64,000 nt of DNA, from assembly GCF_001570405.1 (NCBI RefSeq), contig NZ_BBYM01000026.1, positions 1 to 64,000 of the forward strand. Reading direction: 5' to 3'. The translations under genes were made by a program, and so were the position numbers. A model generated the notes under the pieces. The model saw only the letters and a list, made by a program, of their open reading frames with translations. It was not told the origin of the DNA and did not search any database. Positions 18,716-27,018 of the stretch are shown one piece after another. Position 1 is the stretch's first letter; every line of letters begins with the position of its first letter. This DNA comes from Microtetraspora niveoalba (GTDB taxonomy: Bacteria > Actinomycetota > Actinomycetes > Streptosporangiales > Streptosporangiaceae).

Positions 18716-19683
18716 TTGGTCACCTCCAGGAGGCGGACCGGCCGGTCCGCACGACGGGAAAGGTCGGCCGCCTCCGCGATGTGGAGGGCGGCGAGCGCGT
18801 CGCGCACGGTGCACGGACTCTCGCGCTCGCCCCGCGCCGCGGCCAGGAAGGCGTCCATCTCGGCGACGTACGCCGCCTCGAACCTGGCCTGGAAGTCCGG
18901 CCAGGGCTCGCCCGCGGGTCCGAGGCCCTCGACCGAGGTCAGCGGGGTGCGGTCGCCGAGCCCGACCGCGCGGGTGCCGCGGGTGCCCGCGAGCTCCATC
19001 CGCACGTCGTAGCCGGCGCCGTTGTACCGGGAGCCCTGCATCGTGACGAGCGTGCCGTCGTCGAGCGTGAGCAGGGCGGCGCTGGTGTCCACGTCGCCGG
19101 CCTCGGCGAAGAACGCCTCGCCGCGGTTGGACCCGGTGGCGTAGACGACCTCCACCTCACGCCCGGTGACCCAGCGCAGGATGTCGAAATCGTGGATGTG
19201 GCAGTCTCGGAAGATCCCGCCGGAGAGCGGGATGTAGCCGGGAGCCGGGGGCCTCGGGTCCGCGGTCAGGAGGTGGACCCGGTGCAGCTCGCCCAGCTCG
19301 CCGGACGCGAGCGCGGCCCGCGCGGCCGTGTAGCCCGCGTCGAAACGCCGCTGGAACCCGATGTGGACGAGCGTGCCGGTCCGCTCGGCCGCCTCGGCCA
19401 CCCGTACGGTCTCATCCACGGTGGGCGCGGCGGGTTTCTCGCAGAAGGCCGGCCGGCCCAGCTCGCAGGCCCGCAGCAACGCCTCCGCGTGGGTCGAGGT
19501 CGGCGTCGCGATCACGACCGCGTCGGCCTCGAAGGGATCTCCGACGCGCGCCCCGAGCCGGCGCGCCACCTCCTCGGCCCTGCCCGTGTCGGCATCGAAA
19601 ACGACCAGTTCATCCACGAGGGTGGCAAGGGTGGCGGCATGAAACGTTCCGATGCGACCGAGACCCAGCAAACCCACACGCAT
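18712..19683 (-). CDS. iolG: Inositol 2-dehydrogenase (Gfo/Idh/MocA family)
   Basis: NAD-dependent oxidoreductase, 323 residues: Rossmann motif GLLGLGRIGTFHA at 4-16, EKPAAPTVDE near 93 with the catalytic Lys, GFQRRFDAGY near 120, and GGIFRDCHIHDFDILRWVTG near 155-175 with the catalytic Asp/His. It oxidises myo-inositol to scyllo-inosose. First gene of the minus-strand inositol operon; aaggagt ribosome binding site before the ATG at 19683; divergent from the ABC binding protein gene, with operator-like palindromes between them. Confidence 0.93.
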   Translation of the reverse strand: MRVGLLGLGRIGTFHAATLATLVDELVVFDADTGRAEEVARRLGARVGDPFEADAVVIATPTSTHAEALLRACELGRPAFCEKPAAPTVDETVRVAEAAERTGTLVHIGFQRRFDAGYTAARAALASGELGELHRVHLLTADPRPPAPGYIPLSGGIFRDCHIHDFDILRWVTGREVEVVYATGSNRGEAFFAEAGDVDTSAALLTLDDGTLVTMQGSRYNGAGYDVRMELAGTRGTRAVGLGDRTPLTSVEGLGPAGEPWPDFQARFEAAYVAEMDAFLAAARGERESPCTVRDALAALHIAEAADLSRRADRPVRLLEVTK

Positions 19684-19709
19684 GTCGACTCCTTGTCCGG
19701 GGGCCTCCA

Positions 19710-19739
19710 GTTCTAGATGACCGGCGGTCGCATCGTCAA
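19710..19739 (-). promoter_or_regulatory. Probable iolG promoter
   Basis: On the minus strand, TTGACG (complement of 19734-19739) is followed after 18 bp by TAGAAC (complement of 19710-19715), a fair sigma-70-type pair. The iolG ATG lies 26 bp below. The TGTCATGACA palindrome is centred about 10 bp upstream of the -35 box. Confidence 0.45.
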
Positions 19740-19744
19740 GAGTT

Positions 19745-19754
19745 TGTCATGACA
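19745..19754. promoter_or_regulatory. IolR-like operator, iolG side
   Basis: Perfect palindrome TGTCATGACA, with further half-sites alongside (TGACAAAC on the minus strand, TGACATTC and TGACGAAC on the plus strand, 19742-19765). As I recall it, the GntR-type IolR of Corynebacterium glutamicum binds KGWCHTRACA; this sequence fits every position. No GntR gene is in the window. Confidence 0.65.
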
Positions 19755-19837
19755 TTCTGACGAACTATCATCATCACTCGCGAACCGGTGCACACGCCGC
19801 CGGACCTCCGGTTCTCAATAACCTCACTAAGTAATAA

Positions 19838-19850
19838 TGTCTTGACAAAC
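19838..19850 (+). promoter_or_regulatory. IolR-like operator overlapping the binding-protein promoter
   Basis: TGTCTTGACA (19838-19847) differs from the 19745 palindrome by one base and also fits KGWCHTRACA. Its TTGACA is an ideal -35 box; CATCGT at 19866-19871 is a possible -10 at 18 bp. A TGACGTTC half-site follows at 19859. A repressor here would cover the -35 box of the plus-strand binding protein gene. Confidence 0.6.
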
Positions 19851-19946
19851 TGTTCACATGACGTTCATCGTTGAGCCACCGCGGCGCCCCTCGGGGCTCA
19901 GGGCGTCGCGCACGACCCCCTGAGAGGCAAGAGGAGTGACGCCATC

Positions 19947-21113
19947 GTGAGGCGTACCCGGAAGATCATCCCCGCGGCGCTGCTGGCTCTGGCCGTCGCC
20001 GCGTGCGCGCCGTCCACCGGCGACGGCGGCCCGGACACCGCGCGGGCCGAGCCGCTGCCCAGCGCGTCCGTCGACGCGAACTTCGACCTGGACGCGCTGG
20101 TCGCCGCCGCCAAGAAGGAGGGCGGACTCATGGTCTACGACTCCAGCGGCGACATCGAGGAGGTCGCCAAGGCGTTCACGGCCAAGTACGGCATCCCGAT
20201 GGAGGGCGTCAAGTCCGACAGCCCCCAGACCGCGGAGAAGATGATCAGGGAGCACGCGGCGGACAACATCACGATCGACGCCACGATGTACGAGGACGGC
20301 GGCGTGCTGATGGGCCAGCTCTTCCCGCAGGGCGTCGTCCAGACCTGGGTGCCGGCCGACCTGAAGGACCAGATCCCGGCCGAGAACCAGAACCCGCTCC
20401 TGGCGCTGTCGAAGGCGACGGTCTTCGCGTACAACACCAAGCTGTCACCCGAGGGCTGCCCGGTGAAGAACGTCTGGGACCTGACCGAGCCGGAGTGGGC
20501 CGGCAAGCTCGTCATGCAGGACCCGCTGGGCAAGCCCACCGTGCTGTCGTTCTTCACCCAGCTCGACTCGCACGGCAACCAGGCGCTGGAGCAGGCCTAC
20601 CAGGCCAAGTACGGCAAGCCGCTGGAGACGAAGGAGAAGTCCGCCGCGTACGAGTGGATCAAGCGGATCTCGGTCAACAAGCCGGTGCTCACCGGCTCGG
20701 ACGAGGACATCTCCGGCTCGGTGGGGGCGCCCAACGCCACGGACAAGAAGATCGGGTTCATGTCGATCTCGAAGTTCCGCAACAACCAGGACAAGGGCTA
20801 CAGCCAGTCCACCTGCACGGGGATGACGCCGTTCGCCGGCTTCAGCTACCCCAAGTTCGTCGCGATCGCGTCGAAGAGCAAGCACCCCAACGCGGCCAAG
20901 CTGTTCGTCCACTTCATCATGACCGAGGAGGGCGTCAAGCACGAGATCGGCGAGGGCGGCGTCTCGGGCAACGGCTCGGTCAAGCCGATCGTCAGCCCGG
21001 AGGGCCTGGACGACTGGCAGGGCCAGCTCTTCCACACCGACCCGGGCAAGCTGGTCGACGACCTGCGCGGCCGCCAGACCGTCTCCGACTTCTGGCGCGT
21101 CAACCACGGCTGA
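19947..21113 (+). CDS. ABC transporter substrate-binding lipoprotein (Fbp/Afu-like)
   Basis: Extracellular solute-binding protein, 388 residues. A lipoprotein signal is plain: basic n-region, hydrophobic stretch and lipobox AVAAC with Cys at 20. The body is a class II binding fold of the iron/AfuA/PhnS group (GGLMVYDSSGDIEEVAKAFTAKYGIPMEGV near 60-90, IDATMYEDG near 110, EWAGKLVMQDP near 190). The ferric-binding pair of Tyr residues is not obvious. GTG at 19947 follows gaggag by 10 bp. It faces its permease and ATPase across the iol operon and shares its operator with iolG, so the ligand is probably inositol or an inositol phosphate. Confidence 0.87.
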   Translation: MRRTRKIIPAALLALAVAACAPSTGDGGPDTARAEPLPSASVDANFDLDALVAAAKKEGGLMVYDSSGDIEEVAKAFTAKYGIPMEGVKSDSPQTAEKMIREHAADNITIDATMYEDGGVLMGQLFPQGVVQTWVPADLKDQIPAENQNPLLALSKATVFAYNTKLSPEGCPVKNVWDLTEPEWAGKLVMQDPLGKPTVLSFFTQLDSHGNQALEQAYQAKYGKPLETKEKSAAYEWIKRISVNKPVLTGSDEDISGSVGAPNATDKKIGFMSISKFRNNQDKGYSQSTCTGMTPFAGFSYPKFVAIASKSKHPNAAKLFVHFIMTEEGVKHEIGEGGVSGNGSVKPIVSPEGLDDWQGQLFHTDPGKLVDDLRGRQTVSDFWRVNHG

Positions 21114-21128
21114 TCACGTGAACGGAAG

Positions 21129-21160
21129 GGGCCCCCGGCGAGGCGCGTCGCCGGGGGCCC
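21129..21160 (+). terminator. Intrinsic terminator between binding protein and phytase genes
   Basis: A 13-bp perfect stem (GGGCCCCCGGCGA at 21129-21141, complement at 21148-21160) with a 6-base loop, followed by TTCGTCTTCC. It lies 15 bp after the binding-protein stop and 18 bp before the phytase stop on the other strand, so it can serve both convergent genes. Confidence 0.85.
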
Positions 21161-21178
21161 TTCGTCTTCCCGCCGCCG

Positions 21179-22453
21179 TCAGCCGCGCGGGTCGTAGCCG
21201 TCGGTGTCCACGTCGAGGTCGAGCTCGTCCGCGATCTCGTCCCAGCCGACGAACTTGAAGTTCGTGATCTCCCGGTCGCCGTCGGCGGGCGTGTTGACGC
21301 CGTCGTGCGCGACGAACAGGCCCTCGTCGAAGTCGCCCAGCGGGACGTTGAGCACGGTCGAGCCGTCGCTCACCTCGACGCCGTCCACGCCGCCCTTCGG
21401 GCTGACGCGGAACTGGCCGAGGTAGTCGTTGGCCCCCTCCTTCTTGTAGACGGCGAAGGTGTTGTCACCCTGGCTGGAGGCCAGCAGGTAGCCCTTGCCG
21501 TGGTCGCGGTAGTAGATCGTCAGACCCTCGACGTCGGCCGCCAGGCGCCGCCCGCCGAAGCCGGGGTCCGCGCCGGGCACGCACTCGTCGGCCGCGGCGT
21601 CGTACGTGGCGGGCACGCCGTACTCCTTGACCTTGTCCACGAGCACGGGCGTCCCGGCGAGGTCGGCCCCGACCTTCCAGATGCCGACGTCCTCCTGGCC
21701 GGCGTAGAGCGTGTCGGTCTGCTCGTCGACGACCATGCCCTCGACCTGCGGGGCGCGGCCCGGCTCGTCGCACGGGGTCCAGGTCCGGCCGTTCGGCAGG
21801 GCGAACGAGCCGGGCAGGTCGAGGGTCCTGACGACCTCGTAGCCCACCTTGCCGCCCGGCTTCTGCAGCAGCTTGACCAGGCCGACGCGGGTGGTGTGCC
21901 GCCTGCTGACCACGGCGTACGTGCCGGTGGAGTCCTTGAAGGTGGTCAGGCCGTACGCGGTGGCGCCGTCGTTGACCTCCTGCTGGTTCGCGTTGAACAG
22001 GAACGGCGCGGCCGGGTCGGTCACGTCGGTGAGCTGCCCGCCCGACACGGCGTAGATCCTGAGCTGGTCACGTCCGCGGTCGGAGACGACCGCGAGGTCG
22101 CGCCCGCCGAAGCCGTAGGTGACGTCCACGTTGTTGAACCGGCCGGGCTCGTCGTCGGGGCCCGGCGCGGCCGGGGCCGCGAAGTGCTGGAGCTCCTTGC
22201 CGTCCAGGTCGTAGACGAAGAGCCCGCCCTCCTTCGCCGTGCCGATCACCACGCTCTTCTTCGACTTCGACGGGTGCACCCAGATGGCCGGGTCGTCGGC
22301 GTTGGAGTTGCCGCCCGCCTCGTCGTCGTACAGCGCCGGGGTCTCCAGCTCGGGGTGAACCGTCTTGACTCCCTGACCGGCGGCGGACGCCGGGTACGCG
22401 CCGACCAGCAGCACCGCGGCGGCCGCCAGGGAGATCGTGGACAGGGGACGCAT
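21179..22453 (-). CDS. Secreted beta-propeller phytase (3-phytase)
   Basis: Calcium-dependent beta-propeller phytase, 424 residues, which removes phosphates from phytate outside the cell. A Sec signal peptide (MRPLSTISLAAAAVLLVGAYPASA) is followed by the six-bladed propeller with family motifs: DDPAIWVHP near 50, NNVDVTYGF near 102, QVEGMVVDEQTDTLYAGQEDVGIWK near 225-250 and ADVEGLTIYY near 305; Asp and Glu residues in these bind calcium. ATG at 22453 has a GGAGG site; the open frame continues 66 bp upstream without signal-peptide character. A TGTCATGACA operator lies about 80 bp upstream, linking it to the inositol genes. Confidence 0.93.
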   Translation of the reverse strand: MRPLSTISLAAAAVLLVGAYPASAAGQGVKTVHPELETPALYDDEAGGNSNADDPAIWVHPSKSKKSVVIGTAKEGGLFVYDLDGKELQHFAAPAAPGPDDEPGRFNNVDVTYGFGGRDLAVVSDRGRDQLRIYAVSGGQLTDVTDPAAPFLFNANQQEVNDGATAYGLTTFKDSTGTYAVVSRRHTTRVGLVKLLQKPGGKVGYEVVRTLDLPGSFALPNGRTWTPCDEPGRAPQVEGMVVDEQTDTLYAGQEDVGIWKVGADLAGTPVLVDKVKEYGVPATYDAAADECVPGADPGFGGRRLAADVEGLTIYYRDHGKGYLLASSQGDNTFAVYKKEGANDYLGQFRVSPKGGVDGVEVSDGSTVLNVPLGDFDEGLFVAHDGVNTPADGDREITNFKFVGWDEIADELDLDVDTDGYDPRG

Positions 22454-22530
22454 CGCGCCTCCATCTTTCGGGGGGATGATGTGCACCAAGAACGTAACTA
22501 CGATTTGACGACAAATCAATAGCAGGTCGT

Positions 22531-22544
22531 TATGTCATGACATA
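22531..22544. promoter_or_regulatory. IolR-like operator before the phytase gene
   Basis: Perfect 14-bp palindrome TATGTCATGACATA whose 10-bp core is identical to the iolG operator at 19745. It sits 78 bp before the phytase ATG on the minus strand and 230 bp before the hydrogenase genes on the plus strand. A second inverted repeat, GATTTG-ACGA-CAAATC, is at 22502-22517. The rest of the 22454-22772 gap has no gene that I can support; it must carry the phytase and hydrogenase promoters. Confidence 0.65.
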
Positions 22545-22772
22545 TTCACGTCTGCTTCATCCGGCGGCTACGCTTCGTGTCCGGCGCGCGTCCCGGCAAA
22601 CCCCTCCGCGGGTACGGAAACCCCGGGCGAGCGCCAAATAATCGCAGGTCAGAGGGTAGGCACTAGGTGCGGGACGCACTTACCAACGCGGCGGAGGGTT
22701 GATAGACGTTGATGCAGCCGGGAGTCGGCGCACGCCGCGTGACGCCCGGCACGGCCGGGAGGGGGGTAGGCC

Positions 22773-23819
22773 ATGAGCGCACCAGCGGTTACCGCCGCCC
22801 TGGACGAGGTGCACATCCTGTGGACCTCGGAGGGGATGAGCTGCGACGGGGACACGGTCTCGGTGACCGCCGCGTCGCTGCCCAGCATCGAGGAGGTCGT
22901 GCTCGGCCTCGTGCCCGGCCTGCCGAAGGTGCACCTGCACAACAAGGTGCTGGCCCAGCCGGTGGGCGACGAGTTCATGGCGGCCTTCCACCGCGCCGCC
23001 CGGGACGAGCTCGGGCCGTTCATCTTCGTCGTGGAGGGGTCGATCCCGAACGAGAAGATCAACGGCGAGGGCTACTGGACGTCCATGGGCAACGACCCGG
23101 TCACCGGCGAGCCCATCACGGTCAACGAGTGGATCGACCGGCTCGCGCCGAAGGCCTGGGCGGTCGTCGCGGCGGGCACCTGCGCCACCTACGGCGGCAT
23201 CCACGCGATGGCCGGCAACCCCACCGGCTGCATGGGACTCTCCGACTACCTGGGCCCGGACTTCCGGTCGGCGGGCGGCCTGCCCATCGTCAACGTGCCC
23301 GGCTGCCCGGTGCAGCCGGACAACTTCATGGAGACGCTGACCTGGCTGCTCTACCAGGCCGCCGGCCTGGCGCCGATGATCCCCCTCGACGAGCGGCTGC
23401 GGCCCACCTGGCTCTTCGGCAAGACCGTGCACGAGGGCTGCGACCGGGCGGGCTACTACGAGCAGGGCGACTTCGCCAAGGACTACAACTCGCCCAAGTG
23501 CCAGGTGCGCATCGGCTGCTGGGGCCCGGTGGTCAACTGCAACGTCACCAAGCGCGGCTGGATGGACGGCGTCGGGGGCTGCCCCAACGTGGGCGGCATC
23601 TGCATCGCGTGCACCATGCCCGGCTTCCCCGACAAGTTCATGCCGTTCATGGACGAGCCGCCCGGCGGCAAGATCTCCTCGGCGATGACCAGCGTGTACG
23701 GGGGCATGATCCGCAGGCTGCGCGGGATCACGAACATCACGGCCAACAAGGAGCCGCGCTGGCGGCACAACGAACCCAAGCTCACCAGCGGGTACGCCCC
23801 GCGCTGGCCGCACCGGTAG
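22773..23819 (+). CDS. hhyS: [NiFe] hydrogenase small subunit, group 1h (high-affinity type)
   Basis: Fe-S electron-transfer subunit, 348 residues. The N-terminal ILWTSEGMSCDGDTVSVTAASLPS segment, with Cys24 followed by Asp residues, is the group 1h form of the proximal cluster site, in which an Asp replaces a Cys ligand. Later clusters use GTCATYGG near 132, VPGCPVQPDN near 182, GCWGPVVNCN near 250 and GGICIACTMPGFPDKF near 275. There is no Tat signal, as expected for this group. These enzymes oxidise atmospheric H2 during starvation. gggaggggg precedes ATG 22773. Confidence 0.95.
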   Translation: MSAPAVTAALDEVHILWTSEGMSCDGDTVSVTAASLPSIEEVVLGLVPGLPKVHLHNKVLAQPVGDEFMAAFHRAARDELGPFIFVVEGSIPNEKINGEGYWTSMGNDPVTGEPITVNEWIDRLAPKAWAVVAAGTCATYGGIHAMAGNPTGCMGLSDYLGPDFRSAGGLPIVNVPGCPVQPDNFMETLTWLLYQAAGLAPMIPLDERLRPTWLFGKTVHEGCDRAGYYEQGDFAKDYNSPKCQVRIGCWGPVVNCNVTKRGWMDGVGGCPNVGGICIACTMPGFPDKFMPFMDEPPGGKISSAMTSVYGGMIRRLRGITNITANKEPRWRHNEPKLTSGYAPRWPHR

Positions 23820-23836
23820 TAGAGGGGAACGACACG

Positions 23837-25633
23837 GTGGCAATCCGATCGCAGAAGGCTCCGGAGGAGCAGCGGACGCTGGTCGAGATGTCCTGGGACC
23901 CGATCACCAGGATCATCGGGAACCTCGGCATCTACACCAAGATCGACTTCAGCAACAAGGAAGTCGTGGAGTGCAAGAGCACGTCGTCGCTGTTCCGGGG
24001 CTACAGCGTGTTCATGCGCGGCAAGGACCCGCGTGACTCGCACTTCATCACCAGCCGGATCTGCGGCATCTGCGGCGACAACCACGCCACCTGCTCCGTC
24101 TACGCCCAGAACATGGCGTACGGCATCAAGACGCCGCCGCTCGGGGAGATGATCATCAACCTGGGCGAGGCCGCCGAGTACATGTTCGACCACACGATCT
24201 TCCAGGACAACCTGGTGTTCGTCGACTTCTGCGAGCAGATGGTCAAGGAGACGAACCCGGGCCTGCTGCGCCGGGCGGAGACGACCGAGGCGCCGCGCGG
24301 ACACATCCACGGCTACCGCACGATCGCCGACATCATGCGCGCCTTCAACCCGTTCACGGGGGCGGTCTACCGCGAGGCGCTGCAGATGAGCCGGCTCACC
24401 CGCGAGATGTTCTGCCTGATGGAGGGGCGGCACGTCCACCCGTCCACCCTCTATCCGGGCGGCGTGGGCACGGTCGCGACGCCGCAGGTGTTCACCGACT
24501 ACCTGGTGCGGCTGCTGCGGGCGCTCGACTTCATCAAGAAGGCCGTCCCGATGAACGACGACGTCTTCGACTTCTTCTATGAGGCGCTGCCCGGCTACGA
24601 GGAGGTCGGGCGGCGGCGCATCATGCTCGGCTGCTGGGGGGCGTTCCAGGACCCCGGGGTGGTCGACTACGACTACCGCACCATGAACGACTGGGGCCGG
24701 GCGATGTTCGTCACCCCGGGCATCGTCCTGGACGGGCAGCTCCTGACGACCAACCTGGTCGACATCAACCTCGGCATCCGCATCCTGCTGGGCAGCTCGT
24801 ACTACGACGACTGGGAGAACGAGGAGACGTTCGTCACCCACGACCCGCTCGGCAACCCGGTGGACCAGCGGCACCCGTGGAACCAGACGACCCTCCCCCG
24901 CCCGCAGAAGCGCGACCTGGAGAACGGCAACTACAGCTGGGTCATGAGCCCCCGCTGGTACGACTCGCGCACCGGCGACTATCTCGCGCTGGACACCGGC
25001 GGCGGCCCCATCGCCCGGCTCTGGACCACCGCCCTGGCCGGTCTCGTGGACACCGGCACCGTCAAGGCGACCGGGCACAGCGTGATCATCAACCTGCCCA
25101 AGAGCGCGCAGCTCCCCGAGATGCAGTTCGAGTGGAAGGTCCCCCAGTGGTCCAACACCATCGAGCGCGACCGCGCCCGCGTCTACTTCATCGCGTACGC
25201 GGCGGCGATGGCGGTCCACTTCGTCGAGCAGGCGCTCGGCGAGGTCAGGGCGGGGCGCACCAAGGTGTTCACCGACTTCGACGTCCCCGAGGACGGGATC
25301 GGAGTCGGCTTCCACGAAGCGGTCCGCGGCGTGCTGTCGCACCACATGGTGATCCGCGACGGGAAGATCGCGAACTACCACCCGTACCCGCCCACGCCGT
25401 GGAACGCCAGCCCGCGGGACGTCTACGGGACGCCCGGGCCGTACGAGGACGCGGTGCAGGGGATGCACATCTTCGAGGAGAACGGCCCGGAGAACTTCAA
25501 GGGCATCGACATCATGCGCACGGTCCGCAGCTTCGACCCGTGCCTGCCGTGCGGCGTGCACATGTACCTCGGCGAGGGCAGGGTGCTCAAGCAGGTCCAC
25601 TCCCCCACGCTGGGCACGAGCGTGTCGGGTTGA
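23837..25633 (+). CDS. hhyL: [NiFe] hydrogenase large subunit, group 1h
   Basis: Catalytic subunit, 598 residues. The nickel ligands are the N-terminal pair in RICGICG (Cys76, Cys79) and the C-terminal pair in DPCLPCGVH (Cys569, Cys572). The chain continues 23 residues past the His, the peptide removed by the maturation protease after Ni insertion; a matching protease is encoded at 29016. GTG at 23837 lies 17 bp after hhyS with an agagggga site. Nickel use links this cluster to the urease operon at the left end of the window. Confidence 0.96.
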   Translation: MAIRSQKAPEEQRTLVEMSWDPITRIIGNLGIYTKIDFSNKEVVECKSTSSLFRGYSVFMRGKDPRDSHFITSRICGICGDNHATCSVYAQNMAYGIKTPPLGEMIINLGEAAEYMFDHTIFQDNLVFVDFCEQMVKETNPGLLRRAETTEAPRGHIHGYRTIADIMRAFNPFTGAVYREALQMSRLTREMFCLMEGRHVHPSTLYPGGVGTVATPQVFTDYLVRLLRALDFIKKAVPMNDDVFDFFYEALPGYEEVGRRRIMLGCWGAFQDPGVVDYDYRTMNDWGRAMFVTPGIVLDGQLLTTNLVDINLGIRILLGSSYYDDWENEETFVTHDPLGNPVDQRHPWNQTTLPRPQKRDLENGNYSWVMSPRWYDSRTGDYLALDTGGGPIARLWTTALAGLVDTGTVKATGHSVIINLPKSAQLPEMQFEWKVPQWSNTIERDRARVYFIAYAAAMAVHFVEQALGEVRAGRTKVFTDFDVPEDGIGVGFHEAVRGVLSHHMVIRDGKIANYHPYPPTPWNASPRDVYGTPGPYEDAVQGMHIFEENGPENFKGIDIMRTVRSFDPCLPCGVHMYLGEGRVLKQVHSPTLGTSVSG

Positions 25634-25643
25634 GGTGGGACCG

Positions 25644-26273
25644 ATGGCGACGCAGCACATCCCGCTGACCGACGAGGACGCCGCCGACCGCGCGCACCGC
25701 GTGGAGGAGCTGCTGGAGCGGCTCGAATCGATGACCGACCCCGGGACCCGCGCCACCATCGCCGAGCTCCTCCAGCCGCTCCTGGAGCTGTACGGCGAGG
25801 GCCTGGCGCGGATCGTCGCCGCGGCCGCGGACGCGGGCGGCGCGGAGCTGGTGGACGCGCTGGCGGCGGACGAACTGGTCGGGCACCTGCTCCTGCTGCA
25901 CGGACTGCACCCGGCCGACACCGAGACCCGCGTCCGCGAGGCGGTGGAGCGGGCCGCCCCGCGCCTGGGCGGCGCGACCGCCGAGCTGGTCGCCGTCGAG
26001 CCCCTCGCGGCCCGGGCCGGCACCGGCGCCCCTGGGACGGCCGAGCACGGGACGGCCGACGCCGACGCCGGCGGCGCGGTGGCCCGGGTCCGGCTGCGCC
26101 GGCGCGGCGGCTGCCGGTCCTCCGTGCCCGCCCTGCGCGCGGCGCTGGAGGACACGATCCGCGAGGCGGCGCCCGAGATCGCCCGGGTCGAGGTCGAGGA
26201 GGCCGCCCCTCCCCCGCCCGTGATCCCCGTGGACAGCCTCCTGCGGGGCCGTTCCGGCACCCGGACGTCGTGA
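25644..26273 (+). CDS. Hydrogenase-cluster protein with degenerate NifU-like C-terminal domain
   Basis: 209 residues. The N-terminal half is helical (HRVEELLERLESMTDPGTRATIAELLQPLLELYGEGLARIV), as in proteins that follow hhyL in actinomycetes. The C-terminal part has the NifU-type pattern RRGGCRSSVPALRAALEDTIREAAPEIARVEVEE, but the CxxC cluster site is reduced to a single Cys. An Ala-Gly-rich linker joins the halves. ATG at 25644 is chosen over GTG 25635 because gaggtggg precedes it. It probably assists cluster assembly or hydrogenase assembly; the exact job is unknown. Confidence 0.65.
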   Translation: MATQHIPLTDEDAADRAHRVEELLERLESMTDPGTRATIAELLQPLLELYGEGLARIVAAAADAGGAELVDALAADELVGHLLLLHGLHPADTETRVREAVERAAPRLGGATAELVAVEPLAARAGTGAPGTAEHGTADADAGGAVARVRLRRRGGCRSSVPALRAALEDTIREAAPEIARVEVEEAAPPPPVIPVDSLLRGRSGTRTS

Positions 26274-26283
26274 GGCGGGCGCG

Positions 26284-27018
26284 ATGGAACGACGGATCAC
26301 GATGGGCGCCCTGCGCAGGTACCTCACGCGCCCCCACGACGCGGCGACGCCGCACGGGCCCGGACCGGACGGCCACGGACCGGGCGGCGCGGGCGTGGCG
26401 GACCGGGACGCCGCCGAGCGCTGCGACCTGTGCGCGACGCCGGTCGCGGACGGGCACCGGCACGTGGTCGACCTGTCCAGCCGCGAGCTCCGCTGCGCGT
26501 GCCGGCCGTGCGCCACCCTGTTCGACCGGCCCGGGGCGGGCGGGCGGCGGTACCGCGCCGTGCCCGACCGCCGCTGGTACCTGCGCGGCTTCGCGTTGGA
26601 CGACGCCGCGTGGGACGCCCTGCGCATCCCCGTCCGGATGGCGTTCGTCTTCCACGACTCGGCGGCGCGGCGGGCGGCGCTGCTCTATCCCAGCCCGGGC
26701 GGCGCGGTCGAGTCGCCGCTGGCCCGCGCGACCTGGGCCAGGATCGAGGCCGCCAACCCGGTGCTCGGCGGGCTCGCCCCCGACGTGGAGGCGCTGCTCG
26801 TCGACCGGACGGGCGAGGCGCGCGACCACTGGCTCGTGCCGATCGACGACTGCTACGCGCTGGTCGGCCTGATCCGCACGCACTGGAAGGGCCTGGCCGG
26901 CGGCCCGGACGTCTGGCGGGAGATCGCCGGATTCTTCGCCGGCCTGCGCCGCGCGTCCACGACCGTGGACGCCGCGGGCGCGCACGACGGGAACCGATCG
27001 AAGGGAGCCCGGCCATGA
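26284..27018 (+). CDS. DUF5947-like hydrogenase-associated protein
   Basis: 244 residues with a small zinc-finger-like or rubredoxin-like motif: CDLC at about residue 47, then CACRPC near 71-76, followed by an alpha/beta region rich in Trp and Arg (RRWYLRGFALDDAAWDALRIPVRMAFVFHDS). This matches the DUF5947 proteins found in actinobacterial group 1h clusters. The four Cys could bind zinc or iron. The function is not established. It overlaps the next gene by 4 bp (ATGA). Confidence 0.6.
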   Translation: MERRITMGALRRYLTRPHDAATPHGPGPDGHGPGGAGVADRDAAERCDLCATPVADGHRHVVDLSSRELRCACRPCATLFDRPGAGGRRYRAVPDRRWYLRGFALDDAAWDALRIPVRMAFVFHDSAARRAALLYPSPGGAVESPLARATWARIEAANPVLGGLAPDVEALLVDRTGEARDHWLVPIDDCYALVGLIRTHWKGLAGGPDVWREIAGFFAGLRRASTTVDAAGAHDGNRSKGARP

